Shown here in pieces: positions 1 to 7,908 of a DNA stretch of 64,000 bases; within the stretch, counting starts at the first letter, position 1, and every line of letters begins with the position of its first letter. Under the pieces are notes generated by a model, which made no database searches, was not told the origin of the DNA, and saw nothing but the letters and a program-made list of their open reading frames with translations. Source of the stretch: Alistipes sp. (GTDB lineage: Bacteria > Bacteroidota > Bacteroidia > Bacteroidales > Rikenellaceae). Both the position numbers and the translations under genes were made by a program. The stretch is from positions 1 through 64,000 of the forward strand of contig JAFVRC010000014.1 of the NCBI GenBank assembly GCA_017504485.1, read 5' to 3'.

Positions 1-143
1 TTATCGACCGAATTACGGCCTATGGAGGCCATATCACGCTGCGTGTAATGCCGGGCGGCAAACAATTCTACGTCTATATGCTCGACGATAGCGACTTCGA
101 GTATCGCGTAGAATCGACACACGGCCCTTATCAGTCGAGGTAG
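1..143 (+). CDS. C-terminal end of an unrecognised protein (partial, 5' truncated)
   Basis: Only one forward frame stays open from the window edge to the TAG at 141-143, giving 46 residues that end in HGPYQSR. The piece is rich in beta-prone residues and charged residues and has no motif I recognise. No start codon is visible, so the rest of the gene lies to the left. Codon use resembles the neighbouring genes. It could be the tail of an enzyme or a secreted domain; I cannot assign a function. Confidence 0.5.
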   Translation, partial: IDRITAYGGHITLRVMPGGKQFYVYMLDDSDFEYRVESTHGPYQSR

Positions 144-244
144 GTCACAACAAAAAAACCGTCGGCACAGATACCTGCAAGAGCGTTTTTGTCGAAAAAC
201 AACCTTTATATTATCAAAACTTGGCGATTCGTTGAAAAGATTTT

Positions 245-272
245 TTTGTTCGGCAACAATACGCTACTTTTG
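245..272 (+). promoter_or_regulatory. Bacteroidetes-type promoter for a short transcript
   Basis: A perfect -7 box TAnnTTTG (TACTTTTG, 265-272) has a TTTG -33 element at 245-248. The spacing is 16 bp, shorter than the usual 19-21, so the exact -33 is uncertain. The predicted transcription start is near 279. The only same-strand element downstream is the terminator at 314-352; the next forward gene (cdd) has its own promoter. Confidence 0.5.
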
Positions 273-278
273 TTCTCG

Positions 279-352
279 ATGTGTAAGCACATTGTAGATG
301 ATTTTAGTTGAGGAAGACCGTCGGGTAGCAATACCTTGGCGGTCTTTTTTTT
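279..352 (+). ncRNA. Candidate small RNA or leader-peptide transcript (about 75 nt)
   Basis: Between the promoter at 245-272 and an intrinsic terminator there is room for a transcript of about 75 nt. It begins almost exactly at an ATG (279) that opens a 10-codon frame, MCKHIVDDFS, ending at 311, immediately before the terminator stem. No forward gene follows, so this is not an obvious attenuator. It could be a small regulatory RNA, a leaderless micro-peptide, or the relic of a leader. I do not recognise an Rfam family in it. Confidence 0.35.
314..352 (+). terminator. Intrinsic terminator with GCAA tetraloop
   Basis: The outer stem AAGACCG (314-320) pairs with CGGTCTT (340-346). Inside it GGGTA pairs with TACCT around a GCAA tetraloop, and a run of eight T ends at 352. 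It is oriented for the forward strand and lies just beyond the 3' end of the convergent radical SAM gene. Confidence 0.75.
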
Positions 353-364
353 GTGTGCACCGCA

Positions 365-1309
365 CTATCTGCCGTAGAGTTCGCCCTGATAAAATCCTCG
401 CTCGCGCAGACGTGCTTCAAGCATCGACCACAGCGTTTCGTTGCGCACCAACCCCCAATTACGGCCATAATGGTAGCGCGGCGGCGCTTCGCTGGCAAAC
501 CGCTCGACGACAATATCGGGGCACAGGCGGCGTAAGATCTCGACGAAGAGGTCGAGATACTCATCGAGTTCCCAAAAGCGAAAACGCTCGGGATGTTCAT
601 CGTACTCACGCTCCATAGTCGTTCCACGAAATACCTGCAACTGATGAAACTTGATGGTCGTGATGGGCAGCGCATTGATAAGTGCGGTCTGCCCGATAAG
701 TTCTCGGTCGCTCTCACCAGGCAGGCCGAGCACAAAGTGCGCCCCGACCGAGAAGCCGCGCTCGGCCGTCAATGCAATAGCTCGCTCGGCCGCCGCAAAG
801 TCGTGGCCGCGATTTATGCTCCGTAGGGTGGTATCCGATGTGGACTCCACGCCATACTCAATTGCGACATATCGACCATTTGCCACCTCCTCCACGACAT
901 CCAGCACACGGCTATCCACGCAGTCGGGGCGGGTGGCTATGACAAGCCCTGCGATATCGGGATGTGCGAGGGCTTCGGAGTAGCGCGAGCGAAGCACCTC
1001 GAGTGGCGCATAAGTGTTGGAAAACGACTGAAAATACGCAAGATAGCTCGATGCTTTGCGATAGCGGCGACGATGAAATTCGATGCCCTCTTCAATCTGT
1101 TGCGAGATGCTCTTCGCGGCCTGACAATAGGAGGGTGTGAAGGCCTCATTGTTGCAGAATGTGCAACCTCCGAAGCCCACCTTTCCATCACGATTCGGAC
1201 ATGTGAAGCCGGCATTTATCGCCACCTTCTGCACGCGCTCACCGAAGTGCCGACGGAAGTATGCTGCATAACTGTTGTACGGGCGTTCATCACCCCACGG
1301 GTATATCAT
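365..1309 (-). CDS. Radical SAM protein, YhcC/TIGR01212 family
   Basis: The protein (about 314 aa) has the family's unusual cluster motif TCPNRDG...GGCTFC (C37, C49, C52), which binds the 4Fe-4S cluster that cleaves S-adenosylmethionine. It also has the typical motifs ATRPDC, EYGVEST and HFVLGLPGE. I chose the start MIYPWGDERP at 1309 because family similarity begins there, although the frame stays open upstream. A TAnnTTTG box lies in front on the same strand. The physiological substrate of YhcC-type proteins is not established; a role in nucleic-acid modification has been suggested from the Elp3-like relationship. It is transcribed divergently from cdd. Confidence 0.88.
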   Translation of the reverse strand: MIYPWGDERPYNSYAAYFRRHFGERVQKVAINAGFTCPNRDGKVGFGGCTFCNNEAFTPSYCQAAKSISQQIEEGIEFHRRRYRKASSYLAYFQSFSNTYAPLEVLRSRYSEALAHPDIAGLVIATRPDCVDSRVLDVVEEVANGRYVAIEYGVESTSDTTLRSINRGHDFAAAERAIALTAERGFSVGAHFVLGLPGESDRELIGQTALINALPITTIKFHQLQVFRGTTMEREYDEHPERFRFWELDEYLDLFVEILRRLCPDIVVERFASEAPPRYHYGRNWGLVRNETLWSMLEARLRERGFYQGELYGR

Positions 1310-1330
1310 CTTTTTTCGATTTTCGCGATG

Positions 1331-1338
1331 CAAATGTA
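1331..1338 (-). promoter_or_regulatory. -7 box of the radical SAM gene
   Basis: On the minus strand the sequence reads TACATTTG, an exact TAnnTTTG match, about 22 nt upstream of the chosen ATG. A TTTCG element lies 19 bp further upstream. It is back to back with the cdd promoter. Confidence 0.55.
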
Positions 1339-1353
1339 CAAATTTGCGCGCAA

Positions 1354-1385
1354 TTTGCGAAAGAACCAAATATTTCTTATATTTG
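1354..1385 (+). promoter_or_regulatory. Promoter of cdd and possibly of the long operon behind it
   Basis: A TTTG -33 element (1354-1357) and TATATTTG (1378-1385) are separated by 20 bp, the canonical Bacteroidetes arrangement. The predicted start is near 1392, about 29 nt before the cdd ATG. No other clear promoter appears before the end of the S1/P1 array at 17554, so this may drive it too. Confidence 0.65.
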
Positions 1386-1420
1386 CAGAGATAATTAACA
1401 CCATTTTGAGGGAGGTTTTT

Positions 1421-1876
1421 ATGGAGAGAACAATAGAACTCAAATACAGCCATGCCGACCGACTCGAGGAGCTGTCAGCCGAGGATTTGCAACTCGTCAA
1501 GGAGGCCGAAGAAGCTACTGCCAAGGCCTATGCCAAGTACTCGGGGTTCCGTGTGGGAGCTGCTGTGCGTCTGCGCAGTGGCAAGATTCTGCACGGGGCA
1601 AACTCCGAGAGCGAGGTCTTCCCGTCGGGCCTATGTGCCGAGCGTTCACTGCTTTACTATGTCGAGGCCAACCACGCCGACGATCCGGTGGATGCTTTGG
1701 CCATCGCCTCGAACCCTTCGGAGCGCGAGTGCTATCCTTGTGGCGGCTGTCGTCAAGTGATTCTCGACGTTGAGCGTCGCCAAGGCTCACCCATCCGCAT
1801 CATCATGAGCGGCAACGGAACAGCCTCGATAGTCGAGAGTGCCGAGCTGCTGCTCCCATTCACCTTTAAGCTCTAA
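1421..1876 (+). CDS. cdd: Cytidine deaminase
   Basis: Hydrolytically deaminates cytidine or deoxycytidine to uridine in cytosolic pyrimidine salvage. The 151-aa protein has the small homotetrameric form's length and its motifs: KYSGFRVGAA near the N-terminus, the zinc and catalytic motif CAERS, and PCGGCRQ with the two further zinc cysteines. The ATG at 1421 follows a strong Shine-Dalgarno GAGGGAGG. It ends 5 bp before the pseudouridine synthase start, so the two are probably cotranscribed. Confidence 0.93.
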   Translation: MERTIELKYSHADRLEELSAEDLQLVKEAEEATAKAYAKYSGFRVGAAVRLRSGKILHGANSESEVFPSGLCAERSLLYYVEANHADDPVDALAIASNPSERECYPCGGCRQVILDVERRQGSPIRIIMSGNGTASIVESAELLLPFTFKL

Positions 1877-1881
1877 CCGCA

Positions 1882-2574
1882 ATGTTTCAACCCAACGACA
1901 TAATCTACGAAGACAACCATCTGCTTGTGGTCAATAAGCGCTGCGGCGACCTTGTGCAGCCCGACCCCGACAACACCTCGGCTCTCGAGGATCAAATCAA
2001 GGAGTTCATCCGCCAGCGCGACCATAAGCCGGGCGACGTTTTCCTCGGTGTAGTACATCGTATCGACCGCCCCGTCAGCGGCGCGGTGCTCTTCGCCAAA
2101 ACCTCAAAGGCACTCTCGCGCCTCAACGAAATGTTGCGCCGAGGCGAAATCGAAAAACGTTATTGGGCCGTCGTAGAGTCGCGCCCGACTGTCGAGCAGG
2201 GAAGCCTGCGCCACTACATCGTGCGCGACGGTCGCAACAACCGCTCGCACGCCTACACCTCGCCACGAAGCGAGGCCAAGGAGGCACGACTCAACTACAC
2301 GATGCTCGGATGCAGCGAGCGTTATACGCTCCTTGAGGTGGAGTTGCTCACGGGCCGCCACCACCAAATAAGGGCGCAGCTCGCCAAGGCAGGTATGTCG
2401 ATCAAAGGCGACTTGAAGTATGGTGCCAAGCGTTCAAATCCGAATGGCGGCATCTCGCTCCACTCGCGGAGCATCGCACTGATGCACCCCGTGCGCAAGG
2501 AGCCGATAGAGGTCGTAGCCCCCACACCGACGGATGATAACCTATGGCGTTTTTTCGAGGATAGCGTCAAGTAG
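1882..2574 (+). CDS. RluA-family RNA pseudouridine synthase
   Basis: Converts specific uridines in rRNA or tRNA to pseudouridine. The 230-aa protein begins directly with the catalytic domain and lacks the N-terminal S4 domain of RluC/RluD. The catalytic motif HRIDRPVSG carries the nucleophilic aspartate, and LLTGRHHQIRAQLA plus SLHSRSIALMHP are the usual later motifs. The length and missing S4 domain suit a short RluA-like enzyme. The target site cannot be told from sequence. It sits between cdd and dtd with gaps of 5 and 20 bp. Confidence 0.88.
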   Translation: MFQPNDIIYEDNHLLVVNKRCGDLVQPDPDNTSALEDQIKEFIRQRDHKPGDVFLGVVHRIDRPVSGAVLFAKTSKALSRLNEMLRRGEIEKRYWAVVESRPTVEQGSLRHYIVRDGRNNRSHAYTSPRSEAKEARLNYTMLGCSERYTLLEVELLTGRHHQIRAQLAKAGMSIKGDLKYGAKRSNPNGGISLHSRSIALMHPVRKEPIEVVAPTPTDDNLWRFFEDSVK

Positions 2575-2594
2575 ATATTTAACCTGGACGGATT

Positions 2595-3047
2595 ATGCGT
2601 ATCGTTATACAGAGGGTTTCGCACTGCGAAGTTGTGGTCGATGGTCGAACAATCGGAGCCATCGGTCGCGGCCTTGCCGTACTGCTCGGTATTGAAAATG
2701 CCGACACGCAGGAGGATATCGAATGGCTCTGCGGCAAGATTTCGCGTCTGCGCATCTTCGACGATGAGGCGGGCGTGATGAACCTCGACATAAACCAAGC
2801 GGGCGGCGAGCTGATTGTCATCAGCCAATTTACGCTCCACGCCTCGACCAAGAAGGGAAATCGCCCTTCGTACATCCGCGCCGCCGGCGAAGCCTACGCG
2901 CGCCCGATGTACGAGCGATTTATCGCCACGGCCGAGCAGACGTTGGGGCGGCACGTCGAGCATGGTGAGTTTGGTGCCGATATGAAGGTGAGCCTGACAA
3001 ATGATGGCCCCGTAACCATCTGCATCGACTCGAAAAATAGAGAGTAA
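2595..3047 (+). CDS. dtd: D-aminoacyl-tRNA deacylase
   Basis: Cleaves D-amino acids from mischarged tRNA, a cytosolic proofreading function. The 150-aa length fits the DTD family. The start MRIVIQRVS, the motif SQFTLHAS (normally SQFTLYA) and the C-terminal NDGPVTICID with the cross-subunit Gly-Pro are all present. It ends only 21 bp before the first S1/P1-like gene, with no terminator between, so read-through into the array is likely. Confidence 0.93.
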   Translation: MRIVIQRVSHCEVVVDGRTIGAIGRGLAVLLGIENADTQEDIEWLCGKISRLRIFDDEAGVMNLDINQAGGELIVISQFTLHASTKKGNRPSYIRAAGEAYARPMYERFIATAEQTLGRHVEHGEFGADMKVSLTNDGPVTICIDSKNRE

Positions 3048-3068
3048 GAACAAAAATATAACCGCGAA

Positions 3069-3881
3069 ATGAGGAACAAAATTTTAGCAATCGTACTTGC
3101 AGCGGCTGCGCTTCTCTCGACATCGAGCGTCTATGCGTGGGATGCCGCAGGTCACGGTACCATCGGCCACATCGCCGACCGCCACCTCACGCCAAAGGCG
3201 CGTAAGATGTGCAGCAAGTATCTCGGGCACTCGCTGGCCTACTACGCCTCGTGGCTCGACAATTGGCGTTACTCGCACGAGTACCACCACACGGCCCGTT
3301 GGCACGCCGTAGGCATCAAGGATGGTAAGTTCGTACCGGGCCAACTCGCCGGCGACATCGCCGACTTCCTCGCCCCACTGACGATGGATGACCACGGCGT
3401 GGCACGTCTGGAGCAGATGATGACCGCCCTGAAGAGTTACCGCAAAATGCCCGACTCGGCCGTGACGGTAAACCTCAAATGCATAATCCACATGGTAGGT
3501 GACATGCACTGTCCCGGCCACGTCTTCTACCACGGACTCAAGCAGTACACGATGCAGGAGGGCAAGGACTCAATCCGCTTTCACGGATTTATCGACAAGA
3601 GCTTCCACCGCTTCAACAAGGGCAAGAACTCCGACGACTTCTACAAGAGCAACTGCCGCCTGACCAAGGAGGAGATTGCCGAGCTGCAGAAGGGCAACAT
3701 GAGCGACTGGATAGCCGAGAACACGCCGGTGTTCAAGGAGTGCTACACACTACTCTCGCCGACCATCAACTACCACGATCTGCCCGAGCAGAACAAATTC
3801 CGCATGAAGGAGATTACCGATGAGCTGCGCTGTAAAGCGGGCTTCCGTCTGGCCTATATTATGAACCAAATTTTCAAATAG
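3069..3881 (+). CDS. Nuc1, S1/P1-like zinc hydrolase, class A (ligands complete)
   Basis: The 270-aa precursor has a Sec signal peptide (1-23) cleaved before W24, which becomes the N-terminus. Relative to P1 nuclease the ligands are W24, H29, D64, H79, H141, D145, H151, H172 and D176; the spacing matches P1 closely. The last pair sits in HGFID, slightly different from the HxFWD of its sisters. It also has the class A cysteine (KMCSKYL) and DMHCPGH. A segment of about 25 residues after the WH motif is specific to this copy. It follows dtd at 21 bp. S1/P1 enzymes cut single-stranded nucleic acid or 3'-nucleotides, but the DxGGN segment after the HQPLH-type motif is missing, so the substrate is open. 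Confidence 0.85.
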   Translation: MRNKILAIVLAAAALLSTSSVYAWDAAGHGTIGHIADRHLTPKARKMCSKYLGHSLAYYASWLDNWRYSHEYHHTARWHAVGIKDGKFVPGQLAGDIADFLAPLTMDDHGVARLEQMMTALKSYRKMPDSAVTVNLKCIIHMVGDMHCPGHVFYHGLKQYTMQEGKDSIRFHGFIDKSFHRFNKGKNSDDFYKSNCRLTKEEIAELQKGNMSDWIAENTPVFKECYTLLSPTINYHDLPEQNKFRMKEITDELRCKAGFRLAYIMNQIFK

Positions 3882-3890
3882 CAGATCGAG

Positions 3891-4655
3891 ATGAAAGCAC
3901 TACGATACATGCTCGGGTTACTCATATCGCTCGTTGCGATAGAGGCTTCGGCTTGGACCGCCGAGCAAAACAAGGCAATACTCATGTTGGCCAAGGAGAA
4001 CCTCTCGGGCAAGGCAAAGCGCAAAGTTGTCGAGATACTCGGCACGGAGCTGCCGGCCATCAAATTCGAAAACAAGGGCAAGAGCAAGACTCGCCTCAAC
4101 GAGGAGGGCAAGTCGGTGACTACCGACGAGAAGGATGCCATAGTACGCCTCGAAAAGGCCATCGCCACGCTCTCCAATCGCGCGGCCTCAGCCGAGGAGC
4201 GCAAGGCGGCTCTGCGGACTGCGGTAGAGACCTCGGTCGATATTCATTGTGTAGCCAACATCCTTATCGACAAGCACCGCGAGGCTGACTTTATGTATGG
4301 CCGCGACAATGGTCGCCCGAAGCACTCGCGTTGGTTCAAGGTCGAGGACCGCGGCTGGGAGGATATGTGGCATAAGCACTTTCACAAGGCACTCGGCGCC
4401 TTCTCAGCCGAGATGTATATCTACGATTGGCACATCGCAACCAAGGGCATGGCCAAGAACTACAAACGCCAGGAAGTCGCACCTCGTGCGTGGGCCGAAA
4501 AGACGGGAGAGATAGCCCTCAAGGCTCTCAAAATATTCCAGCCCAAAGCGATAGTGGACCGAATCGAAATTGTGCGCTTGGAGGAGACGAGCAACCAATG
4601 TATGTACGACGCAGCATTCCACCTCGCTCTGCTGCTCAACAAAACATTAAAATAG
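3891..4655 (+). CDS. Nuc2, S1/P1-like pseudoenzyme, class B (strongly degenerate)
   Basis: The 254-aa protein has a signal peptide ending ASA before W22 and the C-terminal family helix ending LALLLNKTLK. H6, D45 and H60 positions are not recognisable. The core motif reads SVDIHCVAN, so D120 remains but H116 and H126 are replaced, and H149/D153 are gone. It is the most diverged of the early copies and contains a lysine-rich stretch (residues about 60-75). It starts 9 bp after Nuc1. A structural or binding role is more plausible than catalysis; homology rests on overall layout and position in the array. Confidence 0.7.
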   Translation: MKALRYMLGLLISLVAIEASAWTAEQNKAILMLAKENLSGKAKRKVVEILGTELPAIKFENKGKSKTRLNEEGKSVTTDEKDAIVRLEKAIATLSNRAASAEERKAALRTAVETSVDIHCVANILIDKHREADFMYGRDNGRPKHSRWFKVEDRGWEDMWHKHFHKALGAFSAEMYIYDWHIATKGMAKNYKRQEVAPRAWAEKTGEIALKALKIFQPKAIVDRIEIVRLEETSNQCMYDAAFHLALLLNKTLK

Positions 4656-4660
4656 CAGAT

Positions 4661-5470
4661 ATGCGAAAGTTAATAGCCACCTTTCTCGCAGCAACAGCGT
4701 TATTTGCACCGTGCAGGCTCTATGCGTGGAGTGCCGATGCGCACCATATTGTCGGTCACATTGCCGAAAAGCACCTCACGCCCGAGGCGCAATATATGTG
4801 TCAAAAGTATCTGCGCTACTCGCTCACCTACTACGCCGTATGGATGGATCACGTCGCCAACTGCAAAGGCTATGACCATACGCGCGTTTGGCACGGCGTG
4901 CGCTTCAATTCGAAGAACAAAGTTCTGCACCTCGACGGCAACAACGCCGTATATCAATCCCAACGTCTTTGGAACGAGATGCGCAATGGCGGTTACAAGG
5001 AGCTGCCCGACTCGGCCATCATCGACAATCTCCGCTTCCTGATACACATGGTGGGCGATATGCACTGCCCGTCGCACAATTACTACCCCGAGGAGCCTGA
5101 CTTCAAACCATACTCGATACGCCGCAATGGCAAGAAGGTCTATTTCCACAAGTTCTGGGATCGCTCGGCCGGCTTCTTCAACAAAGGTTGGTATTGCGAC
5201 GACTTCGAGCAGATAGACACATACAGCGAGAAGGAGATTAAGCGCATCTGCAAGGGTGACGTCTATAGGTGGGCACAAATCAACGGCAAGGATATGCGCG
5301 AGGTACATTCGCTACTCATCAAGCACACCGAGTTGCGCGATATGCCGAAAGAGAATCACGAGCGTATGCGCGAGATTGTCAATTTCCAGCTGCTGCGCGG
5401 AGCCTACCGCCTTGCCCATATTCTTAACGACATATTCAAGGATGTAAAGATTAGCGACTATGAGAAGTAA
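4661..5470 (+). CDS. Nuc3, S1/P1-like zinc hydrolase, class A
   Basis: I place the start at the ATG at 4661, 5 bp after Nuc2, because a signal peptide (1-22) then ends LYA before W23; the frame is open further upstream only as a shadow. The protein has 269 aa. WSADAH, AVWMD, VWHGV, IHMVGDMHCPSH and FHKFWD supply all nine ligands. The C-terminus runs on past the usual IFK end (DVKISDYEK), because the reading frame crosses the Nuc4 start and stops 11 nt inside it. That overlap suggests translational coupling. Confidence 0.85.
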   Translation: MRKLIATFLAATALFAPCRLYAWSADAHHIVGHIAEKHLTPEAQYMCQKYLRYSLTYYAVWMDHVANCKGYDHTRVWHGVRFNSKNKVLHLDGNNAVYQSQRLWNEMRNGGYKELPDSAIIDNLRFLIHMVGDMHCPSHNYYPEEPDFKPYSIRRNGKKVYFHKFWDRSAGFFNKGWYCDDFEQIDTYSEKEIKRICKGDVYRWAQINGKDMREVHSLLIKHTELRDMPKENHERMREIVNFQLLRGAYRLAHILNDIFKDVKISDYEK

Positions 5471-6227
5471 CAGCATTCGATATATAACACTGCTCGTCGT
5501 TGCCGCGATGGCAACATTCGAAGCCGCGGCGTGGAGCAGCAAGGGGCATCAGGTGGTGGCAGGGCTCGCCGACAAGTATCTGCTGCCGAATGTACAACGC
5601 GAAGTGCACGACCTGCTTGGCAGCGCGATGGAGAACTCGGCCGAGCTGCCCCACACAATCTACTACCTCAACCTCACGACCGAGGGGCAGCCGCAACTCG
5701 TGGAGGGCGATGTGCTCATCGAGATAGAGCGTCATATCGGCACCCTGCGCAACCGCAATAACCTCGCAGAGAGCGAGGCGAGAGAGGCGCTCAAGGCGCT
5801 GATACACCTTGTGGCCGATATGCACTGCGTAGGCCACGTCCGTTTTGCAGACAAAGCATGCGCTTCGGACTACACAATATACCTCCCAAACGGCGCGACA
5901 GGCAAGGCGGCGCGACGATTTAAGATGACATGGCGAGAGTATTGGAGCACCGAACATTTGAAGGCACACTACGGCTACTCGACAGCGATGCATATTCGCG
6001 ACCTCGAGCTGCGCTTCAAGGGCGAAGCCTACGATATGGCACACGGCCTCACGCCGCGCGATTGGGCCGTAGATATGGGGTGCGAGTGCCGTCCGCTATA
6101 CGCATGGGCCAAGGACGAGATGGATATACCGCGCTTGCAGCATCTTGCGCTCGAAGAGCTAACTAACCGCACACTTGCCAAGGCCGGTTGGCGATTGGCC
6201 GCCATGCTGAACAACATATTCAAGTAG
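5460..6227 (+). CDS. Nuc4, S1/P1-like protein, class B (partly degenerate)
   Basis: The 255-aa protein has a signal peptide ending AAA before W25. WSSKGH keeps W1 and H6, and IHLVADMHCVGH keeps H116, D120 and H126. The D45 segment and the WH of H60 are lost (the region reads PHTIYYLNL), and the H149/D153 segment is the class B TWREYW. Only a partial metal site could form. Its start codon lies within the end of Nuc3. It is followed by the longest internal gap of the array, 66 bp. Confidence 0.78.
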   Translation: MRSNSIRYITLLVVAAMATFEAAAWSSKGHQVVAGLADKYLLPNVQREVHDLLGSAMENSAELPHTIYYLNLTTEGQPQLVEGDVLIEIERHIGTLRNRNNLAESEAREALKALIHLVADMHCVGHVRFADKACASDYTIYLPNGATGKAARRFKMTWREYWSTEHLKAHYGYSTAMHIRDLELRFKGEAYDMAHGLTPRDWAVDMGCECRPLYAWAKDEMDIPRLQHLALEELTNRTLAKAGWRLAAMLNNIFK

Positions 6228-6293
6228 CCTGCAATAAGACTCCGAAAAATCACAACAATCAACAATAAGTTTAACTTTAACAACTCAAAAACA
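6228..6293 (+). other. Longest gap inside the array; no clear promoter
   Basis: These 66 bp are A-rich and contain TAAGTTTA and TAACTTTA, near misses to TAnnTTTG, but no exact box and no hairpin with a T run. It is the only place within the array with room for an internal promoter. Confidence 0.3.
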
Positions 6294-7088
6294 ATGAACA
6301 AGAGACTTTTAATCTGTACGCTGGTTGCGGTGCTCTTTGCCTCTTTTGAGGCACAGGCATGGGGCGGCTATGGCCATGGAGCAATCGCCTATGTTGCCGA
6401 ACAACATCTCACGCCCGAGGCAAAGGAGAAATGCCGCCACTACCTCAAGCACACGCTCCCTTGGTACGCCTCGTGGATGGACCATTGGCGCGCCGTACCA
6501 CCATTCCACCCTACAAACGCCTGGCACGGCTTCTCGGCCACAGCTGATGGCCAAGTGAATTGGGAGAAGAGCAACGGCAAGGCCATGGGCGAGATTATGC
6601 GCATCTTCCGCACGATGGAAAACGGCAAATACAAGCAGCTGCCCGACTCGCTCGTGCGCCACAACCTCCTTATCCTCGTACATGCACTGCCCGACATGCA
6701 CTGTCCGGTACACGTCGGCTTCTCGAAGAAGGATTTCCCGCACTACAAGTACAATCTAACGCGCAAAGGTAAGCCTTACAAGTTCCACGCCTTCTGGGAT
6801 GGCTCGCCGGCCTTCGAGCGCAAGGGTTGGACCTTTGAGCGTTACGCCAAGGAGGTCGATAAGATAACTCCGAAGCAGGCCAAGAAGATTATCAAGAAGG
6901 GCAACTTCACGGCGTGGGGCGAGGATATCATAAAGCAGGCACACCGTTGCTTCCAGATAACCACAAAGGATAAGGATATCGCCTACCTTACAGCCGAGGA
7001 GAAGCAGGCCGTACACGACTTGGCAGACGAGATGGCGATGAAGTCGGCATACCGCCTAGCCTACGTTCTCAACGAAATATTCAAATAA
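6294..7088 (+). CDS. Nuc5, S1/P1-like zinc hydrolase, class A
   Basis: 264 aa, signal peptide ending AQA before W23. The ligand motifs are WGGYGH, ASWMD, AWHGF, VHALPDMHCPVH and FHAFWD, all nine present. The core reads HALPD rather than HMVGD, a variant shared with Nuc7. The class A cysteine is in EKCRHYL. It is closely similar to Nuc7 over the whole length, including FSKKDFPHYKYNL. Together with Nuc6 it forms a two-gene unit that looks duplicated as Nuc7-Nuc8. Confidence 0.87.
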   Translation: MNKRLLICTLVAVLFASFEAQAWGGYGHGAIAYVAEQHLTPEAKEKCRHYLKHTLPWYASWMDHWRAVPPFHPTNAWHGFSATADGQVNWEKSNGKAMGEIMRIFRTMENGKYKQLPDSLVRHNLLILVHALPDMHCPVHVGFSKKDFPHYKYNLTRKGKPYKFHAFWDGSPAFERKGWTFERYAKEVDKITPKQAKKIIKKGNFTAWGEDIIKQAHRCFQITTKDKDIAYLTAEEKQAVHDLADEMAMKSAYRLAYVLNEIFK

Positions 7089-7104
7089 AAATAACTCCGA
7101 AACA

Positions 7105-7896
7105 ATGAAAAAGTTACTATTTATCGTGATGCTTGCCTTTGGCATATCGACGGCAAGCGCATGGAATGTCACGCTCGATGAGGGCATCCTCAAATTGGCA
7201 GTCAAGAATCTTTCGATACAGGCTCAAGACGAGCTTTTCCAGTACCTCGGCGATAATTACCGCGACGACGTGCATTACCTCTACGCCCTCGAGGCGAGGA
7301 AGAAGGCAAAACACTCGAAGGAGATTCACTACCTCCACCTCGACAGCGAGTTTCGTCCTTTAGCCACGACGACGGCCAATGACGACGCTCTGAAGGCGAT
7401 TGAGGCGGCTGCCGACATAGTACGCCACCGCACGCAGCACCCGAAGGGCAAGGTTTTGGAGGCCTTGCGCACCATCATCAACCTTATGTGCGACATGCAC
7501 AACCCTGGCCATGTGCGCATCGAGGGCATCCCTCACTCGCAGCAGGACTTCACCGTAACGTTCCGTGCCGCCGACATGGGCAAGAAGATGTCTGAAACGA
7601 AGCATGCCAAGTGGTCGCGCTTTTGGTCATTCGCGCCAAACGGCTTCACGTCCGACCTTTGGGTTGAGGATATCGAGGCGTGCAACGGCCACCGCCGCGC
7701 CGAGTTCTCGAAAGGCACGCTGAATGATTGGGCTGCCGAGGTTGGTAAGTTTGCCGCCAAGAATCTCGAGGAGATTACCCCCGAGGCTGTGCTGACACTC
7801 CAACATCGTAACACCCTCACGCAGGAGGTCACTTGCGACTGGGTAGCTCGCGCGAGCTTCCGCCTCACAGTTTTGTTGAACGAACTTTTCAAATAG
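7105..7896 (+). CDS. Nuc6, S1/P1-like pseudoenzyme, class B
   Basis: 263 aa, signal peptide ending ASA before W20. H6 is replaced (WNVTLD), D45 is lost, a histidine near H60 may survive in EIHYLHL, H116 is Asn (INLMCDMHNPGH), while D120 and H126 remain. The segment KWSRFWS replaces H149 and D153. It has the class B motif KGTLNDWAAEVG. It is the sister of Nuc8, with which it shares RTIINLMCD and GIPHSQQDF-type sequence. Confidence 0.77.
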   Translation: MKKLLFIVMLAFGISTASAWNVTLDEGILKLAVKNLSIQAQDELFQYLGDNYRDDVHYLYALEARKKAKHSKEIHYLHLDSEFRPLATTTANDDALKAIEAAADIVRHRTQHPKGKVLEALRTIINLMCDMHNPGHVRIEGIPHSQQDFTVTFRAADMGKKMSETKHAKWSRFWSFAPNGFTSDLWVEDIEACNGHRRAEFSKGTLNDWAAEVGKFAAKNLEEITPEAVLTLQHRNTLTQEVTCDWVARASFRLTVLLNELFK

Positions 7897-7908
7897 AAGA
7901 ATAAGACC

